Of a DNA stretch of 64,000 nt, positions 41,516-53,487 are shown one piece after another. The DNA lies in the NCBI RefSeq assembly GCF_000149955.1, contig NC_031000.1, positions 1,377,163 to 1,441,162 of the forward strand. Direction: 5' to 3'. Origin of the DNA: Fusarium oxysporum f. sp. lycopersici 4287. Lineage: Eukaryota > Ascomycota > Sordariomycetes > Hypocreales > Nectriaceae. How positions within the stretch are numbered: position 1 is the stretch's first letter; every line of letters starts with the position of its first letter. The position numbers were made by a program, and so were the translations under genes. Under the pieces are notes generated by a model that was not told the DNA's origin, searched no databases, and was given only the letters and a program-made list of their open reading frames with translations.

Positions 41516-41628
41516 TATTTTAGCCGCTGTACGTACAAATATGTACCATACAAATTTCCCCCTTCCTTTTAGGTAATACTGGTAACTTAGTAGGCTTCTC
41601 ACGGTCCTCGTCTTCTGCCATTTTGGCC

Positions 41629-42027
41629 TCAAACCTCGGATTCAACCTCAGTGCCAACCCCCAATATATCACCCGTCGACTGTAATACACCCTCCCACTC
41701 AAAATCTCCACTGGTGGAGGCCACCACACCATCCATCCAGACCTTCTTGCCCTGCGCATTCACAAATAACTCGAGATATGAATCTTCGAGTTCTAGCCAG
41801 TCCTTCTCCTCAAGATCCGCCCAGCGCTTGTTATTGGCGTACTTCTGATCCTTAAGGCGATCTAATACGCGGTCGTTCATAAAAATGAAGGCCTGCATCT
41901 CAGTGTGCATGGGCGTAAGGCGATTTCGAGCTTTCGTGTGTATGAAATTAATAGCAGAGAAACTTCGTTCTGAGGGCACAGAGTTCGCAAGCGTGTTCAT
42001 TACCAGACTTGCGTATTGTGATATCAC
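41629..42027 (-). pseudogene. hAT-3 transposase, C-terminal dimerisation part
   Basis: Minus-strand block SQYASLVMNTLANSVPSERS then FSAINFIHTKARNRL and AFIFMNDRVLDRL is the C-terminal dimerisation region of a DUF659-type hAT transposase. The N-terminal and middle parts of the same kind of transposase lie at 46073-44354, so the two belong together and are separated by another hAT fragment. Confidence 0.75.
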
Positions 42028-44345
42028 GCGCTAAAGTGACATTCATATTCATATTCACATAGTCGCAAAAAGTGTGCTAGAATATCACCCTAGCACTTTA
42101 GTACGATTGATATTACTATAGCACTTTAGCACCTATACTGTCAGATATCCGCAAATCAATCAAATTAACATCAGAGTCTTCATCGCCGCCACTATCAAAC
42201 CCCGTATCAGTAATTACACCCATACCACCATGAGCAACCTTCTGGATATGCCCTTCTCGCAGCCAGTTACCTATACATTCAACCTTCTCAAGATTCTCGC
42301 AAGTCATTCGTTCTCTATCCCAGGAGAGAGTACGTCGACCACCAGAGAAAGCAGATTCCGGATCAGCTGATTCAGGCGCGATCGAGAGGATATCAATAGC
42401 CATTCGACTTAGCTGAGGATAAGTCTTCCGCTGGTCCTTATGACACCACCATTGAAGTGGTGATCCACTTATTTTGATGGGTGTTGCCTTTATAAAGTCT
42501 TCAAGATCGTCCATACTATCACCCAGATCCTCGGTGACTTCCAACTCTTCAAGTAGAGCGTCCCACTCATTCGGCTGCCGCTTTTGCGAAGCAGATACCT
42601 CATCAACCGACTCTGCAGGTCCAGTCTCAGGCTGAGTTTTGTACTCTTCTTCCCAAATTGTATGGACACCAGCAATGGCGTTCCCGTGCCATGACTCTGG
42701 CCAGTGGCGCTGAATGTACATGATTCGCTTTGAGGGATCAAGAAGGAGGGCGGCAGCGTAAACAGGCGCATCTTCGGTCATAGTATAATACTTGTCGAGA
42801 ATGAACCAGCCCATCTCAATTGAATGAAGGATACGGCGATCAAACGCCTCTGGCTTCGAGTAATATTCCTAGATTGGATGATTAGCCAAGTTAGGGTTTA
42901 GAGCCTATCAAGTGACAGCATGCCTTGTTCTTTTCATAGTGGCGTAATAAACCATCCATAATTGTCAATATTTGTGACGATGCAGAATTCTGACCCTTAG
43001 CCCATAAAGTTGCCGACGTGAATGGGTGGAGAAATCTATGTGTTTTTTCAAGGTAATCCCAATCTGAGGAGTGGAGAATATTATCGTTGATCTCCTTATC
43101 GTAATCAAGCAAGAATTGCTTGATCTGTGATTGTCTTCGGATAAGATTATCGATCAGCTTTTACAAAGAGTTCCATCGGGTGTCGTTATCGATCCCAAGC
43201 CGCAAGCTTACTCGATCCTCCCATAGATCACTGTAGATAGATGAATTTCGAAGCCAGATTGCAATGTTATGTAGTTTATGCATCGCCGGGATGGTTTGCC
43301 AGCCTCTGAATTTGTCATCCTTGAAACCGGGGAGCTTCCGAGCGGCCCTTTTAGCCTTTCCCTTCCATACCTTACTGAAAGACTGTTCTTGCTGTCCCGA
43401 AGCTTCCGACCGCGATGTTGGCTCATTGGTGGATACATCATAGAGTGTAAAGTAGGGCTGTTCGTACATCTCGACGCCGGTTACGTCGCTGGCAGCGGCA
43501 AGTACTGCGCGTAAAGCTTCTTTCGAGGACGTAAGGAGAAAGGCCTGAAGGGAGAGATTTATGATATGAGCGATGCATCGGATTCGGCGCTGGTTGGGAT
43601 GGAAAGATATCTAGACTCAGTTAACCAACTACCTATCAATCAACGTTCTAAATCACATACACCGTATTTATCCTGTAGCATTTGAGAGAGATGCTTTAAA
43701 CAGGTATCGTTTGAAGTAGCATTATCGCCGGTATGATAGCCGATTTGCTTCGCAATACCGTATTCTTCGATTGCTTCCGCCATTAGAGTTGCTTGGCGTT
43801 CGCCACTGTGGCTGTATCGGCATTCAGGCATAGCCAGCAGGGCCTTTTGAAGTCGATAGCTATTATCAACCCATCTAACGCATACTGCTAAAATGCCATG
43901 CCGATGAGGCGATGTCCAGAGATCGGTCGAGAGATGGATCTTCATACGGACGCCTGAAGCTTTGCTTTCAATTGAGATCGGTATAAGTCGAAGGTAGTGG
44001 TAATATGACGCATAGCTGCGTCGCGGGACGTGAGGAGAAGATCCTCAATAGCTGGATTGCATGCCAATATGATATCCTGCATCTCATCCCACTTCACCGC
44101 GGAGAATGGTAAACGACGGCGTGTAAGAAGACCGACAATCGATTCTATATATTGCTGTCGGTTAAAGACGCGGCGCAAAGTGGTATCTGATGGCCGACTC
44201 GGAAAAATACTGTCCATCCGCGGCTGTTTTGATGGCCGGGTAATAATATCTGAGTCGTGCTCGTCTACGGTACTGGCCTCCGTCTGAAGAATAGAGGTAT
44301 GTTTCCTTTTCGCGTGGTAAATGGCATTGCCACGCTTTCCATTTG
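42028..44345 (-). pseudogene. hAT-2 transposase fragment inserted in hAT-3
   Basis: Minus strand. It begins abruptly with a partial BED finger (NGKRGNAIYHAKRKH, near 44330), then FNRQQYIESIVGLLTRRRLP, HLSTDLWTSPHRHGILAVCV, YSHSGE, GYHTGDNATSNDTC, a hAT middle part with DNDTRWNSL (43165) followed by a stop, DYDKEINDNILHSSDWDYL, and a C-terminal block with PESADPESAFSGGRRTL to 42116. A one-base frame change near 43945 and several stops make it dead. AGCACTTTAG-type words at 42060-42125 may be its subterminal repeats. It is closely related to the copy at 57461. Confidence 0.75.
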
Positions 44346-44353
44346 ACCATGGA

Positions 44354-45094
44354 CTATCTGGGGGACAAATACTCTTGTACGCGCGCAAAGACGCTAGGCG
44401 GCAGTTTCGAATTTGGACCTGTTGTATCAGGCCGGAGGGCATCGGCGATCCAATGTATATCGTACGTTTGCTTATCGAGCCGGGCTTTGAATATAGCGTC
44501 AATGTCGTCCCACGGAATATCAGGAAACTGATCAGCCTCTCCCATCTCAGACCATTTGCTTTTGATTTGCAGCCAGCGATTTACAACGTGTGCGATTCCC
44601 GCCCCATCAGCCTCGGAAGCGTGTTGAAATTCGTACACGGGTTTTAGCACAGCGATCGCAGCCTCCAGTTTTAGCCAGAAGCTGTTGTCTTTGATGATTC
44701 GAACCGCTTCGGGCAGGAGAACGGGGCAATCTTGAGATCGCAGCTCATCCCGTACCTCTTTTCGAATAGACCAGTCTCTGGCAGGGTCTCGAGAACGGAG
44801 GAGGGAGAAGAAAGAATTGTACTGAGAACCCCAGCGTGTAATTATACTATTCGGAACGAGCGAGTTAGTATATCGATTTCTCAGTCACAGCTAACGATTT
44901 ACCGGTACCTTCTGATCAGCGCGCGAGTTACTCCGTTCCACCTTGTGCGTTGGCACATTCTTAATCTTTGCAACTGTAATTTAGACCGTGAGAAGAACTT
45001 GAGAAGGTGCTGACGTTATTACAGAGATCCTCAAAGAATGGAAGAAGAAGGATATCTTTAATTAGAAGCTGAAGGCCGTGAGAATCGCATAGAG
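44354..45094 (-). pseudogene. hAT-3 transposase, middle part
   Basis: Minus-strand continuation of the frame interrupted by the LTR: CDSHGLQLLIKDILLLPFFE and, further on, SIITRWGSQYNSFFSLLRSR, VLLPEAVRIIKDNSFWLKLE, VLKPVYEFQHASEADGAGIA and RLDKQTYDIHWIADALRP. These are the signature blocks of DUF659-type hAT transposases. Stops occur near 44970 and elsewhere. It ends at about 44350, where hAT-2 sequence takes over. Confidence 0.75.
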
Positions 45095-45286
45095 TGTTGT
45101 TTATATTGCGTAGTAGTGCTGGGTGAAAATATATTTATGGAACTTGATTGTTCTATTATTGAGATGAGAGTTCTTCTCGAGTTTATCTCTAGATGATTTC
45201 ATCTAAGACTTTGAACTTTAAATCTAGGACTTTCAGACTAACAGTCTGAATCCTGAAGGGAAGGGGGATTCCAGGATTTTTCCAAC
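45095..45286 (-). repeat. Solo LTR (family L1) inserted in hAT-3
   Basis: 192 bp, TGTTGGAAAAATCC to CAACA on the minus strand, with the perfect 5-bp duplication TAGAG (45090-45094 and 45287-45291). Removing it with one copy of the duplication restores the hAT-3 frame from RINFSL directly into CDSHG, so the insertion point is certain. Confidence 0.9.
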
Positions 45287-46073
45287 ATAGAGAAAAGTTG
45301 ATACGTGAGAGCTCTGGGAATCTCCCTAGCAAGCCGTGTACAGAGCGCATCGTGTTTTCGGTATCTGTACAGATAGAATTGATTCTGGAGAGATCACCGC
45401 CGCACAGTTGCTGCATTTCTCCCCATATCAGCCTCACCCAATTCTCCGCTGTGTGCTGTTCATCTCCCGTGTCAAACGTTTTCCAGTAGAAGGCTGGGCC
45501 GTCTGGTAGCTGTACCGAGATATTAACGATTCTGTGACCCGAGACATTATCGGAAGCGTCAAATATGATGTTGAACCATTCTGAGCTGGTAATGCGTTTG
45601 AAAACCTCGTCATAGAGTTCCTGATAGAAGTCGGGAAGAATTCTCGTAATGGCGGCGCGGCTAGGAGGCTTCCAGCCAGGCTTAATGCGAGTGAAGAAAT
45701 AACACCAACAGCGGCTCTCGAAGAGGCTGAAGGGCCGACCACCGGCGATTACAGCAGCGGCGGCATCATAGGCGCAACTGTGACTCTCGTCCTGCGAGAT
45801 ATGCTGAATTCCGACCTCGGTTATCTTCTTTTGTATGGCTTCTGAATATGAGGGAAGATAGCCAGCGTCATCTTGAGCTTGACGCTCTTGTCGCTGCTTG
45901 GCTTGCCATTTCTCACTCGCAGCGAGATGCTCTTTCGGCCTCCCAACAGAGGTCGCTGCAAAATCCTTTTGGCAGTGACGGCATCTGTATCGCTTGCTTT
46001 TCTTGGAGTTAGAGCGGCCGAGGTCGATAAACTATCGCCAAACGAAGGCAGCGTTAGCTTGGGTGGGCGACAT
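45287..46073 (-). pseudogene. hAT-3 transposase, N-terminal part
   Basis: Starts MSPTQANAAFVWR at 46073, then a TAG stop where TGG is expected, FIDLGRSNSKKSKRYRCRHC and KDFAATSVGRPKEHLAAS (a BED-like C2-H finger). GRPFSLFESRCW, FYQELYDEVFKRI, WFNIIFDASDNVSGHRIVNI, GPAFYWKTFDTGDEQHTAEN and SRINSICTDTENTM follow, cut by the L1 LTR. The order is that of the DUF659 hAT group. Apart from the single RIP-like stop the frame is open. Confidence 0.8.
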
Positions 46074-47560
46074 CTTTTTGGCGATACCTTCAATCGGGAG
46101 AGAATGGCAGAGTGTGTTGAGCTGCTCAGCCAACGGAGTTTTTGTACAGCCCCTCGTATTTGTACAATATGACCCACAAATTCCCCTATTAGGATTGTTG
46201 TGGATCCCATTGTACTACATAGTACGTGCAATATTGGATGTAGTGCACTCCTACCTTGATGAACTAGTGGCGTTTTGTAACTGGCCTCGATGTACTCATG
46301 CAGAGTGAGAGTGAGGACGACGAGGGGGAGTCCAACTCATCACTTAGGATAGTAAGCCCTACCCCCTGTTTGGTTGACAATAGGCTGGAAGCAGAAGAAT
46401 ACTTCTACCCAGTTGCGAGCTGTAGCCGATAGACAGGGAAGAGTTCAGCGAAACCCTCTCAAATGATTGCCGTCATGATTCTCACCCTGGGCGTTGAAGA
46501 GGGCTGCTCCGTCGCAATGAACTCTTCCAAATGCCCTCGAGACATTGTCAGTACCCAAGCTCACCAATAACAGAACGAAAGCCTACCATCCTATTTTGTA
46601 GGTAAGCAGCCCTGCGCCAGAGCCACTGATTGATGAGCTCACCTTTCCAGTAGAAGCTAGCTCTCCGTTGCAAGGTATTGTGCGCCTGTTGGTCCTAGTG
46701 AGGCAAGCTTCATGCTGAACTGGGGTTTCCTGCCTAGCCAGCAGCAGGTCAGTCTCCCGGCTCCCGACCAAGCAGGGAAGGTTCTGCCCTAGTTCAGTAT
46801 GGGCGGATGGTCCAACTCGCTGTTCGCTTCGCTCACGAACCATTCGTGATGTACTCAACCCAGCCAAGTCAGGAAGACATACTAACAACTTCAATGCATT
46901 TCCGAATTAGTCCGGTTAGGCACAAGCAAGCCAGCCTAGCTTACAAAGTACACTGTACCTGGAACGGTGGAGGAGCGAAGAATAGAAATGAAGTGGAAGG
47001 ACAGGACAATTTATAAATAACACAAAACCGGTGCAAATGAAAGAAGGGAAGAAGAGGGCGTTACGTTATTGCTTGTAGTTAAAGCCCCTTCTAGTAGTTG
47101 GCACAACGTTGGGAATTAAGGTTTCTACGGACCCGCCTTGAGGCACAAAATCCGTTATGTCAAGGACCGTTGGTCAGGTTCAGGTTCCTCTATTCCTACT
47201 CGGTTTTAGCCGCTGTTCCCCAGCAGCCATGCCCGGTAAGTGGGGTTTGGCTGGCAGCCGAAGCGCCCCAGATGTTTATCAGCGATGCCCCATTTCGCCT
47301 GCGCCATTTAGCGCTTGGCCAACTGTCTCCAAATTTCCCTCTTTGTCATATTTAACGAGGGATTTTGACTGTGCGTTGAAGCTCTTGATTTCTAATTGGA
47401 TGTGTGACTGAAGTTAGTCTGTTTTATACCTCCTTGGATCAGATTGTATTCGTCAGCTATTACGAAGTTTTCCTCACGATCTGTTTCATCTAAGTTTTGA
47501 TCCTTCTTGGTCATACAGCCCATGTGTCAGAGCGGCCTTAGTGAGACAATGTAACAATCC
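46074..47560. other. Intergenic region, no recognised gene
   Basis: Several short open frames on both strands lack motifs. The left part may be the 5' end of the hAT-3 element. No terminal repeat was identified. Confidence 0.35.
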
Positions 47561-48967
47561 CTAGTCGCTACTTTCCTCGCCGGATGCACCGGGCTCTCTC
47601 TGGGCAACCACGTCTGTCTGAGTAGATAGTTCTTGTGCCACCTGGTCCATCATTCCAAGAATATGCTCATCGCTGTCCCATGCAGCACCTTGAGGGACTG
47701 AGTGTAGATTCGTGTGCGTTTTGCGTCTTAGTTCGCAGTCGCCGCGAACTTCCCTGCTTCTGAGAGAATAACTGTGCGCTGCGCGAGTCGACCTGCTGAA
47801 TAGGGCGCTGAGTCCTACTCTATCGGCACATTTTCGAACGAGAGGCTGTACGACGGGTAGGTTGGTAACAATCACAGAGACGAACGTTTCCCGGCATGCC
47901 CACTGGCTACCAGAGATTGCGCCTTCAGGACCAGCCTAGAAGATGACGTCATGTTAGGTCCATCTCATCTCATGGTAGTCCCCTGCAATGGATCGGTGCC
48001 TTACAGAAAGGATGACGACAGCACGGATTATGGCAGCCATGATCACAAAGATAGCTCCACTGAATAGCACCATCAAAGTGAGCTTTCTATATAGACTGAT
48101 GTTCACGGTCCAGAGAAGCTGTCGCAGATGTAAGCTAGACATGCCTATCTATAGAGGGCAGGGGATGTGATTTGACGTACCGGTAGAGGGATGGATAGCA
48201 AATACAGGTCGGTGATAACGTTGGGTATCACCACCACCAAAACGTAAAGCCTTGATATGGTCGGTTGACAAAGATCTACCGAGGTCAATACCGTTCAGAC
48301 CTCAACAAGTTGAGGGTAGCTTACTCCCAGGATCTGGATATATTTGCCAGTACCGTTCCATGGGTTGACATCCGAGCAGGATCGAGAGCGCCACTGCTAC
48401 GTATGTCACTCCCAGCAGTACATATGCAATTCGCACGCGCATTGTCAAGTGGGCCAAACCGGAGCTGTGTAGTGCCTTGTCAGCTTCCAGAACAATCAGC
48501 GCGGGGCGGTATCCACAAACGTTAGTCGCGAATAGAAAACCGCGAGGCAGACTTTCAGAGACCATAGAATGAAGACATAGAAAGACCATCCGATAACCTG
48601 GATCTTGGATCCCCAAACACGGTCGCTATATTCCTTCGAGTCCGGGCTCAGCGCAGCGCGTTGTTCATCGGTCATATAGCTGTTTGTGAGGCCTCCAAAC
48701 CTCGCACCGACGAGATAAGCGGCCGCTGTTTCAAGCGTGAAAACCACCTGTGTCGAGGAAATCTTCTGTTAGCTAACCCTCTGAGATCATAAAAGGGACC
48801 TGCATTCGCCCGATGGATCCAAGGTAGTTACGTACACCGGTCACTGGCATGAGATAATCATCGAGTTGCCAGCCTGAGAATCCAACCTGCGTCCATCGCA
48901 CCCACATTCGCATGCCGATAAACCAGAGGCCCAATGCAAGGAGAGTCCAAGCTTCTGGATCTGCCAT
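47561..48967 (-). CDS. Seven-helix membrane protein, fungal rhodopsin-like/PTH11-related receptor 2
   Basis: Minus strand from MADPEAWTLLALGLWFIGMR (48967), with the family motif GFSGWQLDDYLM. Exons then give FTLETAAAYLVGARFGGLTN, VIGWSFYVFILWSLKVCLAV, MRVRIAYVLLGVTYVAVALS and LGCQPMERYWQIYPDPG, with VLVVVIPNVITDLYLLSIPL, KLTLMVLFSGAIFVIMAAII and finally CRETFVSVIVTNLPVVQPLV before a polar tail ending GASGEESSD at 47561. At least five short introns separate the blocks, and I found no frame break within them. The order and the motif GCQPMERYW fit the PF20684-type receptor-like family. Apparently full length. It differs clearly from receptor 1. Confidence 0.75.
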
Positions 48968-50502
48968 CGTGACAGGGTCTCGTTCAAGCGTCTCTGCACG
49001 TTGCTGTTACAGGATCCAGAATGGGCTCGGCAAAAGGGAAAGCTATTGCAAACAAAGGTCTAGATTTTCTGATGAGAAAAGCCAGAGCTAAGGGGCCTTA
49101 CGTAGTCCTTTCACGTCGCGTATGGAACCTGTTATGCCCGCCATGGCATCGCTTCAGAAGCTTGAGTCGTTAGATATAAAATCATCAAAAACAGAAACTA
49201 CGGCAAATGCCGTGATCAGGTCGATCAAAATAAGGGTAGTAAGTTGGTGGCGTGAAAACCCTGCGGATGTGGCGTTCTGCTGTAGCATCGGCGCCAGTGC
49301 ATTAATGCAAGTGTGAAGGTTATGGAACAGGCTTCCGACCGCGAGAAGACAAGTAGATTACCCCATTATCAGAACTCTAAAAAGCACATTCAAGGAATAT
49401 GTTTAGCAAATAGCTCTGTGCACTATCAAGCCAGGGTTGAAAATTCGAACAAAATGCGGAGAGGGAGAAAAAGGCGCTAGTCATGCATGCATTGAATGGT
49501 TTCATGTCGCAAGGCGGGCAGGGCGAATGTTAACGGTACAATTCTGCGTCGTCGACGCTCGGCCCCTATTGTGGGCCTGCCCTGACAAATTAGATGCAAT
49601 ATTTAACAAGCCCGGCAAATCGGATATGTTTCCACACACAATTTGATTGATCTGTCTGCTTGAAAAGCTTGAATGCAGATCCCTCTATAATTACCTGAGG
49701 GTGGTCCAATCGATGAGCATTGGTGTCTGCCGGACCCCTACGCTAGCTCGATTTTCCAGCTGACTCGGGATCGTCGCTGGGCGAAAGCCAATGTTCTGCT
49801 CTACTGGCTTCCGATTGGTATTTAGAGTTACACAGCAGGTCCCTACAAGGAATAGGCTTCGCCGGCATTAATCAGATTTCATGTGACCTAATACAGGGAT
49901 TTCTCGGGTTCTACCTTCCCAGCATGGCATTGTCAGATCAGTGGTTCTCGCTCTCCAGCCAGCCAATTATCAATCTGGAGCCGCTTTCTTTTCCACAGCT
50001 CATAGAATTCTCGTATTGTCTTAGTAGTGAATACTAAAGCGAACACGTGTGATCTGAAACTTGGAAGTTCCTTGGCTTCTGCGAGGCACTTACTCGCTGG
50101 TGCCGTGACTCAAGGAGCTAAACCGGTTACACCGGAAATGATGACGCAGCCACGAGAGAATGTGTGACAGCAAAAACGCCCGCACTATCTTTGGGCGGAG
50201 ATCGGAAGAAAAGTATAAAACCGACCTGGCTTGGGTAGGGGGAACCCCCTGGCGAGGATCACACCTTTCCTCTTATGCACACGACAACTGTCTGGGAGAC
50301 GAATAGAATCTTCTCTAAAGAGGGCTTCGCGATATCTTAGAAGTCGACTGTTTGTACCGAATGCCGGAAGTGAAAGCGAAACTCGGGCTCCGCTGCTGCC
50401 CTCCCGTTGAGGCGAGAGCTATCCTATGGAGTGCTAACTGACGCCAGATACAATTGCCCCGCTTTTGTACCCACCTTTTCTCTCCACATAAGAGCTACAA
50501 CG
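48968..50502. other. Intergenic region
   Basis: No gene recognised over 1.5 kb. It probably contains the promoter of receptor 2 (right of 48967) and the left end of the piggyBac element. An AAGTATAAAACC TATA-like match lies at about 50211-50222. Confidence 0.4.
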
Positions 50503-52490
50503 ATGGTACGTCATTCTCTCGTGCACTTACCTCGTTACCTCCCATCACCAAAACCCATCATCTACGGCGGACACCATCGTCACGATAGGTTCCAGCGACT
50601 CAGAGGACTCAGAACACTCTCATATTACCGTGGTAGTTAATCCTGAGGATCTCTACGCTGCTTGCACGACTGCATGTACCCCGGAGAGATGTGACAATGC
50701 CACGGTGCGTCCTCTCGAGCCTCCCTTGGTTGAACGCGGCCAGCCTGGTCAGTTTATCCCATTCGAAGTGACCAAGCGTGATCCCGTAATCCGAGACTTG
50801 CCCGCAAAACTTATCGACCTCTTATTTCGTTACATACCGCAAGAGATGGCCGAGTCCTGGGCACAATGGACCAACGAAGCGCCGCGCAGCCGAGAGGGAC
50901 CTCGACAAAGACATTCCAGGGAGAATCGATGGAGGCCAACTTCTGCTGAAGAGATTTATCTTTTTCTCGGTATTCTTATTTATATGGGAATACATCACGA
51001 AACCAATATGAAACGATACTGGTCAAACTCGTTTGATCAAGAGGATCCCATTTATTTATTTACCCGCCACATGCCTCGCGACCGCTTTTTGCTTCTCTTC
51101 CGCCGTCTACGCATCTTCAGCCCTGCTGGATTACATGGACCGGCTACTCTTTCGGGAAGCTATGGCCGTCGTCACCGCCGGACTCAGCCCCGGGAAGACC
51201 TGATGCCTAGCGTCTACAGGCAGATTGACCGATGGTCGAAGCATATACAAGAGACTGGAGACTCTATGTACGTGCCCGGCAGTGATTTGACGGTAGACGA
51301 GGCTATGGTGCGTTTCACAGGCCGCTCATTAGAGACAACAACGATTCCTCAGAAGCCTACACCGACCGGTTATAAGATATGGGTTCTGGGACAGTCTGGA
51401 TACTTCGTTCGTTGGTTGTGGCACGTTCACGGCAGAGGGCCTTGCGGACTTGTCCCACAGCAGTGCTCGAGACAGGGTGACGAAGAGGTGGTTGAAGAGC
51501 ATCTCACGTCTACTCAACGGGTCGTCACCACGTTGCTGACTTTATTGCCGCTTGCGGTTTACCACGTATTCCTTGACAATCTTTTTGCGTCAGTAAAGCT
51601 CTTCAAAGCACTTCGTTCAAGCCAGGTAGGAGCGACCGGAACCTGCCGCAAGGATAGCGGCGTTGACGAGCTACTCGTTGCTGAGAAGGATAGGGAAGGA
51701 AAGGGAATCCCTTGGCGCTAAATGCACTGCATTCCGACAAAGGATGGAAAGGTACGTGGTAGCAGTGGGCTTTATTGGCATACGATCGCTGCTAATATTT
51801 TATTACCACAACGTAGGTAAATCAGTTTAGCTGGAAGGATAACGCTCTTGTTCTTTTTCTCACCACTGTCTTTCGTGAAGGAAACCAAGTCATACGGAGT
51901 CGCCGACGGCCTGCCGGCTCCTCTGCCGCCAACCGAGCTGCGCGGGAGGTATTTGGGTCCGAGGTGCGAAAGTATCTCCGTGTGCCGTTGGGGATTGACG
52001 AATATAACCACCATATGAACGGCGTTGGCACCGGAGACCAGCTGAGATCTTATAACCAATACTCACGGCCCATAAGGAGAGGAGGATGGCAGTCAATAGC
52101 CTGGAACTTCCTGCTCAAAGTGATACTCGTCAATAGTTTTCTACTTCAAATCTGGGGCGAGCCCAAGTGGAAGGTCTCCGAGAGTCAATACGGGGACACC
52201 TATCTGCTCAATTAATCCAGCGTTTCGGGTCGTCAGTACAAGCAGAGCGGTTTGCTCGGCCACGAAGAGGCTCAGATAAAAGGAATGATAGGATTCCAAT
52301 GGGAAGAGCATAGGCGAAGGAAGTGCGGTTCCAATTCCCCTTCCGTAGCTTGTAGGAGCCTTCCGCGGGTGGGAGAAGCATTAGGACGGGTGTCCGGAAA
52401 TAGAGGCAAAAGGAGGTACTCGAGATCAGGTTGCTATGAGTGCAATGTCTCTCTATGTAACTGGGAAACTTGCTGGTACTAATTTCACAT
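50503..52490 (+). pseudogene. PiggyBac-type transposase with one nonsense codon
   Basis: An acidic N terminus (SSDSEDSEHS) leads into the piggyBac core: EEIYLFLGILIYMGIHHETN, RHMPRDRFLLLFRRLRIF, DLTVDEAMVRFTGRS, KPTPTGYKIWVLG, YHVFLDNLFASVKLFKALR and GATGTCRKDSG. At 51718-51720 a TAA interrupts the IPW..H region, then MHCIPTKDGKVNQFSWKDNA continues in the same frame across a possible intron (about 51752-51814, GTACGT ... CGTAG). YLRVPLGIDEYNHHMNGV follows, and in a shifted frame a Cys-rich tail, GCYECNVSLC. The catalytic Asp blocks are kept. The stop and a later frame change (near 52214) suggest a young dead copy. TTAA-flanked ends were not located. Confidence 0.8.
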
Positions 52491-53487
52491 GCAAATTGTC
52501 TAGTAAATAGAAATACCGATAGGGTGCGGTTTTTGATTGGGTCAAAACTTTCTTAGCAGCTTGCTATTTAGCTGCAGCCATGCATCTCCATGTACCTGGT
52601 GTCAGTTAGCACTTGATGGGATAGACCTAGCTTTGTGCTACCTGCTCCGCCACTACAAATGCTCTACTTGTATGGGTCTTAAATATGCTGTACACCCGTT
52701 CGCTTAACAAGTACAAAATCTGTACTTGGAGTACGGGCGCCAATTTTGCTGGCTGGTTCGCCATGACAGGTTCACACCTATCCGTACAACAAGACCAGTT
52801 AGAACTACGGGCGCAACGGTGCCACATTGGTGAGACGACGTACTGCGCCACTAATCACCGGATTAGGTTTTTTGTGTTTGTGTGTAAAGCTTATGAATAT
52901 GGGATAGACTAGCACCGACCAAGAGCCCTGTCTACCGATGTGACGGCTGAACTTACTCCAGAAATGTTGATCTAGGGTCCTGAAAGCATGCTATTCTGAA
53001 CCGATTTGCCCATCCTCCACCATTGCGAGAACACGTGCCTCTACGATGTAACATTCTCCGCGATTCCCCTCACTAGTGGCGGCGGCTTCATCTCCTGCGA
53101 ACCCTGTCATCTGCGCGACTAGGGGAGCTGACGGAATATGCCGAAGAAACATGATAGGGCATCTCTAAGCTGAATGAGAGAGGACTGCTATGACTCAGGC
53201 AGCAGACCAGTGAGAATGATGTAGGCCAATAAGCTTTGGCCATCTCCAGGCCTTATGCATAACTTGCAGAGAGGTGTCGTAACGACGGCTGGGGCGCTCT
53301 TTGTAAAGTAAGTTGCGAGCCTACCAATTCCTAGGAACACCACGCTGTGCAGTAGCCTGAAGTTGCGCATATGAATACGGAGGTGGGTTCCATTGCTATA
53401 ATATGCAGGCCGCTGGTGCCTTGCAATCAAACGTTTGCCAGAGTTGGGATTCATTCCTGTTACTGCTGCCTTCCTACCCGATCCATC
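52491..53487. other. Intergenic region
   Basis: No gene recognised. Includes the probable right end of the piggyBac element and the promoter of receptor 3. Confidence 0.35.
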
